Source: Eublepharis macularius
Lineage: Eukaryota > Chordata > Lepidosauria > Squamata > Eublepharidae
DNA: 64,000 nt
Assembly: GCF_028583425.1 (NCBI RefSeq)
Contig: NC_072806.1
Span: 34,952,001-35,016,000, forward strand
Direction of reading: 5' to 3'
Every line of letters starts with the position of its first letter. The first letter of the stretch is position 1. The position numbers and the translations under genes are program-made. The notes under the pieces are model-generated. The model did not search any database. It saw nothing but the letters and a program-made list of their open reading frames with translations, and had not been told where the DNA came from. Positions 58,050 to 64,000 of the stretch are shown here, piece after piece.

Positions 58050-58215
58050 TCATTTGGGTAGCTTGAAGCTGCTTTCTGTTGAGTCAAACGGTTGGCCTAA
58101 CCAGCCAAGCTAGTAGAATATGGTCTCTTCTGGATGCTAGGAGATCTCTGAGGTCTCAGGCAGAGAAAGTCTTTCACTCAAGCAAGCAGGAGATATCTGC
58201 TGCCTTCCACACACA
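58050..58215 (-). mobile_element. Third-family SINE tail, minus
   Basis: AGCTTGAAGCTGCTTTCTGT and TCTCAGGCAGAGAAAGTCTT; decayed inverse of the same tail. Confidence 0.5.
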
Positions 58216-58709
58216 CGGAGCAAGCACATTGTCAGGGAGTCATGCTCTTGTACAGACCATCAATCCAACCATTGCAGGACTTTGTTTACACCGGCTTAAT
58301 TTGCATGGTTTTATTCTGTGAGTCAAGTGGTGGGGCAAGAAACTACAGGGCACAGAATTCTGTCCCTCGGACCACTGGAAACCTTATTCAGCCACCCGCT
58401 GGTTTCAAAGATACAAGGATATTCGATCCTGCCTTCAAAAACGCGAGGACTAGGAGCTTGCTTTTTGGTTTTAAGCGAAAGTGAAGAGATTCACGAGATG
58501 CTGAACTTTCTGCCTTGCAGCACAGCACCTGCACTTCCACCTGCCCGGGTTAAGATTCTGGTGAGTTTGTTTTTCTCTTATTACGAACGAGTCCCTTCCT
58601 AAACCTTTGATTCTTGATGGGAAGAGAGGAATTTGACACAAAAGCTTTGCACTGCAGCGTTGAGTAGAGTCACACTCTTAAATCAGTGGGCTCAGAAAGG
58701 TTTAACTCT

Positions 58710-60233
58710 TTTTTTTTTTTTTATAATTTTTTATTTTCATAACTACAAAACACTACACCAGACTATCACAAGGAAAGGGGAGAGGGAAGGGACAAATGGG
58801 GGTGGAAAAAGAAAAGGGGGGGGGGAATGAACTACAAACACTAAACACTACACTTCAATGTTTCCCTTCATACTGTCATAATACAAAAATAGCTCCATAG
58901 AATAATGATGGAGTGGTTAATCATACAGAGAATAAACATTTCAAATTCTGATTAAACTTTCCTCCCCCTTCTAGGTCCCGGACGCAATTCTCTCTGTGCA
59001 ACCGCTGTTGCGGTGCTCTCCTCCTCCTCCTCCTCCCCCCCCTCCGGCTCCTCCTTTTCTTCGTTCTCGGTGCAGCAGAGTTCTGGGTTTTTATTCTCAA
59101 AATCCTTTAGTTGATCTTCTGATAATATCTTATAGGCCTGATCTTTATATCTGAACCATATTCCTTCCGGGAATAACCATTTGTACTTTATTCCATGGTC
59201 CCTCAGAAGAGCTGCAAACTTTTTATATTTAAAACGCCGTTTCCGGACTAGAAATGGAACGTCCTTCAAGATCTTGACTTTCAAACCCATAAAGTCCAAA
59301 TCCGCATTGTATGAGTTATATAGGATGGTGTCCCGAATCTTTTTAGATGAAAAGTCAATAATGATCTCACGAGGCAACTGTCGCTTTGTTGCATATTTTG
59401 AAGAAGCCCGACGGACCTCCAAAATGGCGCTTTTAACCTCTTCTTTAGTCGTCCTCGCGGGTGTCGCCAGTAGTTCCGAGACCAAATCCCACAGATCCTC
59501 ATTTTCCTCCTCTTTCACGTTTTGGAGACGCAAAATTGTCTGCGTTCGTTCCACCTGTAGCCCGATCAGCTGGTTCTCCACCAACTTCAGCTCCTTTTTT
59601 GTAGCCTTCACAAGTGACGCACTTTCCAGAGCAGACTTTTCTGCCCCCCCCGCTGCTGCCTTAATGGTTTTCACCTCGCTTTCAATTAAGCCCACCCTTT
59701 GATCAGTTTCGTTCAGCTTGTCAACAAAGGGTTTTATGGCTTCCACCACCGCCCTGCGCACCAACTCTTCGAGCGACTCCCCCTTCAAAGTAGCCGAGAT
59801 TGACTTACCGAGAGCGGGACTTTGCTTCCTTGCTGCCATTTTGGGGGGGGGGGGCGCCAACAAAATTCTGGAACTCAACGAAGGGGAAGAGCGAGTCTTC
59901 TTCAGATCAACCTCTCCTTCACAAACGCTTGTAAAACAGAAGGGATTCGCTTATTTACAGGCTTCCGCCTGTTTCTTTTACTTGCCGTTTCTCGTTGCCC
60001 GGCGGCACTCGAGGCGCCGCGCACATCTGCCGGCCTCCATAGGGACAAACGGGCAATTCCCCCCCCGCATTGATTTCGGGGAGTTCTTCCCGCCGCGTCC
60101 CGGACCCTGGCTCCCTCCCTGGGAGTCCTGGGGGCTAATCCTTGCGGATCAGCCGCCCGGTCAGGGTGCCCGGTCGTTTCCTCCCGGACCAGCCGAGAGG
60201 AGCGTCCGGCATGGCTGAGAAAACGAAACCGAA
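58710..60233 (-). mobile_element. ORF1-only LINE-1 (HAL1-like 'half L1'), apparently full length
   Basis: On the minus strand: GC-rich 5' UTR (60233-59840), an intact ORF1 (59839-58952), a short 3' UTR and a poly(A) tail (poly-T at 58710). A perfect 18-bp target duplication TCAGAAAGGTTTAACTCT flanks it (58692-58709 and 60234-60251). No ORF2 lies between ORF1 and the tail, so this is a compact 1.5-kb unit, not a 5'-truncated L1. Non-autonomous; it would depend on an L1 reverse transcriptase supplied elsewhere. Confidence 0.88.
58952..59839 (-). CDS. LINE-1 ORF1 protein, intact, 295 aa
   Basis: ATG at 59839-59837 (MAARKQSP), uninterrupted to the stop. ORF1p is the trimeric RNA-binding chaperone of L1 ribonucleoproteins (established). 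Seen: a heptad-rich segment (about 20-115, with ELVRRAVVEAIK and KLNETDQRVGLIESEV), an RRM-like region beginning ILRLQNVKEEE (about 128-225, with REIIIDFSSKKIRDTIL), and a C-terminal domain with LLRDHGIKYKWLFPEGIWF (about 235-275). An acidic run EGGEEEEEES and a basic tail RRGRK close the protein. Only non-ATG codons would extend it upstream. Confidence 0.9.
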   Translation of the reverse strand: MAARKQSPALGKSISATLKGESLEELVRRAVVEAIKPFVDKLNETDQRVGLIESEVKTIKAAAGGAEKSALESASLVKATKKELKLVENQLIGLQVERTQTILRLQNVKEEENEDLWDLVSELLATPARTTKEEVKSAILEVRRASSKYATKRQLPREIIIDFSSKKIRDTILYNSYNADLDFMGLKVKILKDVPFLVRKRRFKYKKFAALLRDHGIKYKWLFPEGIWFRYKDQAYKILSEDQLKDFENKNPELCCTENEEKEEPEGGEEEEEESTATAVAQRELRPGPRRGRKV

Positions 60234-60253
60234 TCAGAAAGGTTTAACTCTGA

Positions 60254-60500
60254 GAGTCTCTCTGCACAAGACCTCTTACACAAGGACACTCAAGTGAAGG
60301 GAGACACAATGTTAGCTAGGAAGTGTAGTTTTAGTTTCACCTCTCTAGAGCAGACAGAGATTGCTCCTCAGAGGGTTTGTTTATTTCACCTTCGCCTCCC
60401 CGAAGGCTCTCTCAATTTCACTTCTCCTTCCCCTACGCTTCCCGACTAACATTGCGACTCCCTTCACTCGTGTAAAAGGTCTCGTGTAGAGAGACTGAAT
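60254..60500. mobile_element. MITE with ends AGTCTCTCTRCACRAGACC
   Basis: Imperfect terminal inverted repeats of about 90 bp, with shared blocks such as AAGTGAAGGGAG and CAATGTTAG. It abuts the right target duplication of the ORF1-only L1. Confidence 0.65.
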
Positions 60501-60566
60501 ATGATTGTACTGCTAATGTGGATGATTCCTGAATAGAAAATTCTCTCACAGGATTAAAATTTGGTA

Positions 60567-60595
60567 AGTCTCTCTCTCTCTCTCTCTCTCTCAGA
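60567..60595. repeat. (TC)n microsatellite
   Basis: About 14 TC units. Confidence 0.9.
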
Positions 60596-60929
60596 GTGTG
60601 GGGCAAGGCCCATCTTTCTGCCTCAATTCCACTCTGTTTGGGTATTTATAAATAAAACAAAAACTATGATGCCCCTATGAGTATGCAGGCTGCTCTGCCT
60701 CAAAGAAACCAAAACCGCTCAAACTGCTGCCTCAAGTACTTGCAATGCCACCCTTCCTGAGGGAATACTTCCCACGTGCCTGGGCGATTAGCTGCCATAA
60801 GATCACACCAAGGCATTATAGGGGGACCTTCTCTGATGTATCATGCACTTTCATTTATTTTTATTTATTTAAAGCATTTCTATGCCGCCTTTAGATCCAC
60901 CTCAGGGTCCCCAAGGTTGCAACCATCAA

Positions 60930-61720
60930 TATATGTCAAACATTAAAAAGAGCATAAAATACAAACACACACACATATATATATATATACACACACAACT
61001 GAGAGAATGCCAAACCAACGAAAAAGTCTTCCCCCGCTGGTAGAAGACAACAACAGAGGGAGACCAAGAGATCTCCCTGGGGAGGAAATTGTTTTGCGGC
61101 ATGTCTAAGAAGGCCCTTTCCTTGCCACCCATCTAGCCTCAGACGGCAGAGGCACCCAAAGCAAGGCTTCTGAAGACAACCTTGGTGATCAGAAGGGAGG
61201 CTCATAAGAGAGTAGCCGGTTTTTCAGGTATGTTGGTCCCAAACCATGTAGGGCATTAAAACAGCACCAGAACCTTGAATTGTGCCTGGAATCAGATTGG
61301 GAGCCACTGTGGATGGGCCAAGACTGGACTGGTGTGGTCCTTAAAACCCACACCAGTCAGCTTTCCATCTGCAACATTCTGTCACACTATAGCTTCTGGA
61401 CAGTCTTCAAGGGCAACCTTACAAAGAGCACATTGCCGTAGTTTAACCTAGATGTTGTCAGGGCATGAGCCATAGTGCCACGATTTTTCCTGCTCAGGAA
61501 GGACAGAAGCTGGCTCACCACTCAAAACCAGCGAAGGGCACCTCTGCCCACTGCTGCTACCTGTTTATCGAACAAGAGGCCCAGGTCTAGCAGAAGCACC
61601 AAGGTAGAAACCTGTTCCTTTAAGAAGAGCGCAACCACCTCCAGAACAGGAGATACCCCCACTGCTGGGTCACCCCCCCTCCCTCACCAGCAGCACCTCT
61701 GTTTTGTCAGGATTAAGTTT
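60930..61720 (-). mobile_element. L2/CR1-type LINE reverse-transcriptase fragment
   Basis: Minus strand reads LNPDKTEVLLV, ALTTSRLNYGNV, LPLKTVQKL and ALHGLGPTYLKNRLL with interruptions, the RT end typical of L2/CR1 elements. Confidence 0.7.
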
Positions 61721-62330
61721 CAGTTTATTATTTATTTAATGTCCACCTTTCTCACAGAGACCCAAGGCAGATTACACAGTGCAAGTGAAATACAATGTAA
61801 TTAACAGGTAGGACATTCACTGTTCAAAGTACAATAATGAACCAGGTCAGTAAACAGATACAATAGGGTACGAAAGTCGAAAATTTGAAAACAAGCATAA
61901 AGTTGAGCATCGAGATGAAATCTTTCTGAAACAACGCATAAATTAACATGGCATGTTTAGCAACAGGGAAACTCCCTAGCAGGCACATATCTACACCAGC
62001 GGACAGTACCCAACAGTGTAGCATAGAGTCCCTGTCCTTAACAAATCATCTCTCTGAGCTATTTCTTATGACACAACCCTATAATCTGGTTAGAAAGCCC
62101 TCCTGAATAATTCAGTTTTGCATAGTTTGCCAGGAGAGGGGGAGGTTTCTTGACTTCCTCAGGCAGCCATTCCATAAAGGGGCGGGGGAGGGGATGACAC
62201 TGGAAAATGTATGATGTATGCACTATCACAGTACAGATGGGAACTGGTATATATGGGGCATGTTTTAGCAAAAATGGCCAATATCAGGCAAGGTTGCTCC
62301 CTGCCTACACAACCTCCATAACATCCCTAG
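61720..62330 (-). mobile_element. L2/CR1-type LINE 3' fragment
   Basis: Minus strand reads MEWLPEEVKKPPPLLANYAKL, like the conserved W..LPEEVR end of CR1/L2 ORF2, followed by a long A/T-rich tail. Boundaries uncertain. Confidence 0.5.
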
Positions 62331-62429
62331 AGCTGATGAGGCAAAGCTGTCTTCTTCCCCCACCTTCTCTCTAAATCTATGCAAGGCCGGATTGATGAGG
62401 CACAAATCTGCTTGCCTAAACATGTTGTT

Positions 62430-63410
62430 GCAAGAGGAGAGAACTGAACTGACCTTGCTTGCATAACTGAGACATGGTTGGAAGAAAATGATGTCTTGTG
62501 CGTGTCCCAGCTAACTCCACCTGATTATACAGTCCACCAACCGCACACAGCCGGCAGGGGAGGTGATGTTGCTATTGTACTCTGTGACACTTTCAGCTTC
62601 TATAGATTCCTGGTACAAACCATAGCAAGCATTGACTGTATGCTCTTTACAATGGGGACTAAAGTTAGATTAGGTATCCTGCTAGTCTACTGGCCACCTA
62701 GCTCCCCTTTCTGAGCTGACAGAGGTGTTCTTGGACGTGGTACTGGAGACACCTAGACTTATACGTCATAATTTGGAACTGAAGGGGGAAAAGCAGGAAA
62801 AATGCAAGGTATTTTGCAAGAATTTTTTTTTAAAAGGAAGGAGAATTAAGAAGTGTTCCAGGGAATGACAAAAGATAAAATGCATTCAACAACAGTTATC
62901 AGTGTTAACAACAAGGGACCTGGAGAAAAAACTGAATTATGCCAAGCAGAGACATTTTGAATTTGCTAATAAACCAGGAAAGTGGTTGGCATACAGACTG
63001 AGAAAAGAGAGACAGAAAATGGTTTTAAAATGGCAAGACGGGAATAACAGAAAACGGGGCCATCCAGAAGACATTTTTAAAGTATTATTCAAATTTCTAT
63101 AGAAGAAACTGAATGATTACTTAACAAAACAGAATTTAACCAAAATTATGGAAGAAGAACCAGAACCTTGAATTGTGCCTGGAATCAGATTGGGAGTCAA
63201 TAGATGGTTCTGGGTGAATGCTCCATGCCAGGGCCAGCCCAGGACTTCATAGCTTCTTTGGCAGCCCTGGACCTATCTCAAATTGTGACAGGCCCCACAC
63301 ATGAAAAGAGCCACACCTTGGCCTTAATCTCTCATCCATCCCAGAACTGCCTCCAGGCACCTGTTCATGGTTTCCCACAGCCTCCCTGGGATCCACTGGA
63401 AGCATGAGAT
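62430..63410 (+). mobile_element. L2/CR1-type LINE endonuclease fragment, split
   Basis: First part encodes an ETWLEEN-like start with GRGGDVAIVL; second part (from about 63204) encodes AQDFIASLAALDLSQIVTGP, THEKSHTLALI. These are the apurinic-type endonuclease marks of L2/CR1 LINEs. The L1 fragment 62820-63150 separates them. Confidence 0.7.
62820..63150 (+). mobile_element. L1 ORF2 fragment inside an L2/CR1-type LINE
   Basis: Reads LEKKLNYAKQRHFEFANKPG and KWLAYRLRKERQ, the segment that follows the endonuclease in L1 ORF2. The surrounding endonuclease frame belongs to a different LINE. Confidence 0.65.
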
Positions 63411-63419
63411 AGAGCTGGA

Positions 63420-64000
63420 AGTGCAAGGTGAATGTGCTGAACAGGAAAACAAACAAACAGCCAACTGAAAATATAATGGAGAAAAAACACGGCTTGCAAG
63501 AAAAAAAGGAAAGGTATTCTGAAAGGCAACTGACTCTAGAGCATTTCTGCACAGGGTGTGGCTCATGGAAAGTTCTGTGCGAGGGCAAAACACTAGACAT
63601 ACTTGCCAAATGCTAATTTAATCCTGCTCTAGTAACTCATAGCAAGCTGCGGCCGGCATTCAGAGTCAGCCAAAAGCTCACCGCTGACTTTTTCGTCCCC
63701 TCTTCTCTATCGTTCTGTTGATGAAGACCCCCACAAACATGAAAATCACATAATAATTTTATGATGCTACAGTCCCCTATGAGTCAGCCACCATCTGCGT
63801 TTCCCTTAAAATCTACTATTGTCTCCTTGTGGATGAGTTACCCTTTAACTAATCAACTTATCCTTGCAAAGAGAAGTTATCCATGGATTCTTCTTTTTTT
63901 ACCCCTTTTACCACATGCCTCAGACTGGCAAAGTTTCGAACTCTCTTCCTAATGCAAGTAAATAGGGAACTAAGATATGACAGCTCTTCAGGATTTGAGC
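63420..64000. other. No recognised feature
   Basis: Short frames only; no motif, no clear repeat. Confidence 0.4.

Noticed and set aside
58300-58600. Possible first exon of MYO19 or the neighbouring PIGW gene
   Set aside because: No CpG island, no recognisable PIGW coding sequence, and no splice site joined convincingly.
59181-59702. 173-codon plus-strand frame opposite L1 ORF1
   Set aside because: Antisense shadow of the intact ORF1.

Overview
This is vertebrate nuclear DNA, most likely from a squamate reptile (a gecko-like lizard is my guess). Coding exons are small and far apart. The introns are packed with L1, CR1/L2-type LINEs, Penelope-like elements, tRNA-derived and 5S-rRNA-derived SINEs, and hAT and Harbinger-like MITEs, a mix typical of squamates. 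I see no retrovirus, LTR element, Polinton or CRISPR.

Three host genes are present. (1) An intronless class A GPCR, plus strand, 2457-3437, intact at 326 aa, which looks like a melanocortin/Edg/cannabinoid/adenosine (MECA) relative. (2) ZNHIT3, plus strand, 7976-14472, five coding exons, 160 aa, starting in a CpG island. (3) MYO19, minus strand, 54348 down to 16789, 24 coding exons whose splice phases all join without a break to give 966 aa. The human protein is about 970 aa. ZNHIT3 and MYO19 are convergent neighbours, as in mammals (human 17q12), and their candidate poly(A) signals lie 7 bp apart near 15.72 kb. The MYO19 5' noncoding exon(s) and promoter probably lie beyond the last exon found (54475) and perhaps outside the window.

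Layout: 1-2.4 kb repeats; 2.4-4.3 kb GPCR; 4.3-7.7 kb SINEs and Penelope-like repeats; 7.7-15.7 kb ZNHIT3; 15.7-54.5 kb MYO19 with its repeat-filled introns; 54.5-64 kb intergenic repeats, including an L1-derived element that carries only an intact ORF1.

The most interesting content is in the repeats. One very common family carries a sequence that folds like a minimal hammerhead ribozyme (CTGACGA, a hairpin, GAAA, a 2-bp stem III and a GCAT/ATGC stem I). It occurs singly, as foldbacks and as a 52-53-bp tandem array, with 10-14-bp target duplications. Longer copies join it to a reading frame that looks like the end of a Penelope-type protein. A second Penelope-like element with a clear GIY-YIG domain and its own hammerhead motif ends about 10 bp from a MYO19 splice acceptor. 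A 1.5-kb, ORF1-only 'half-L1' with poly(A) and an 18-bp target duplication lies at 58.7-60.2 kb. Six hAT-type elements have 8-bp target duplications, and several nested insertions can be dated relative to one another.
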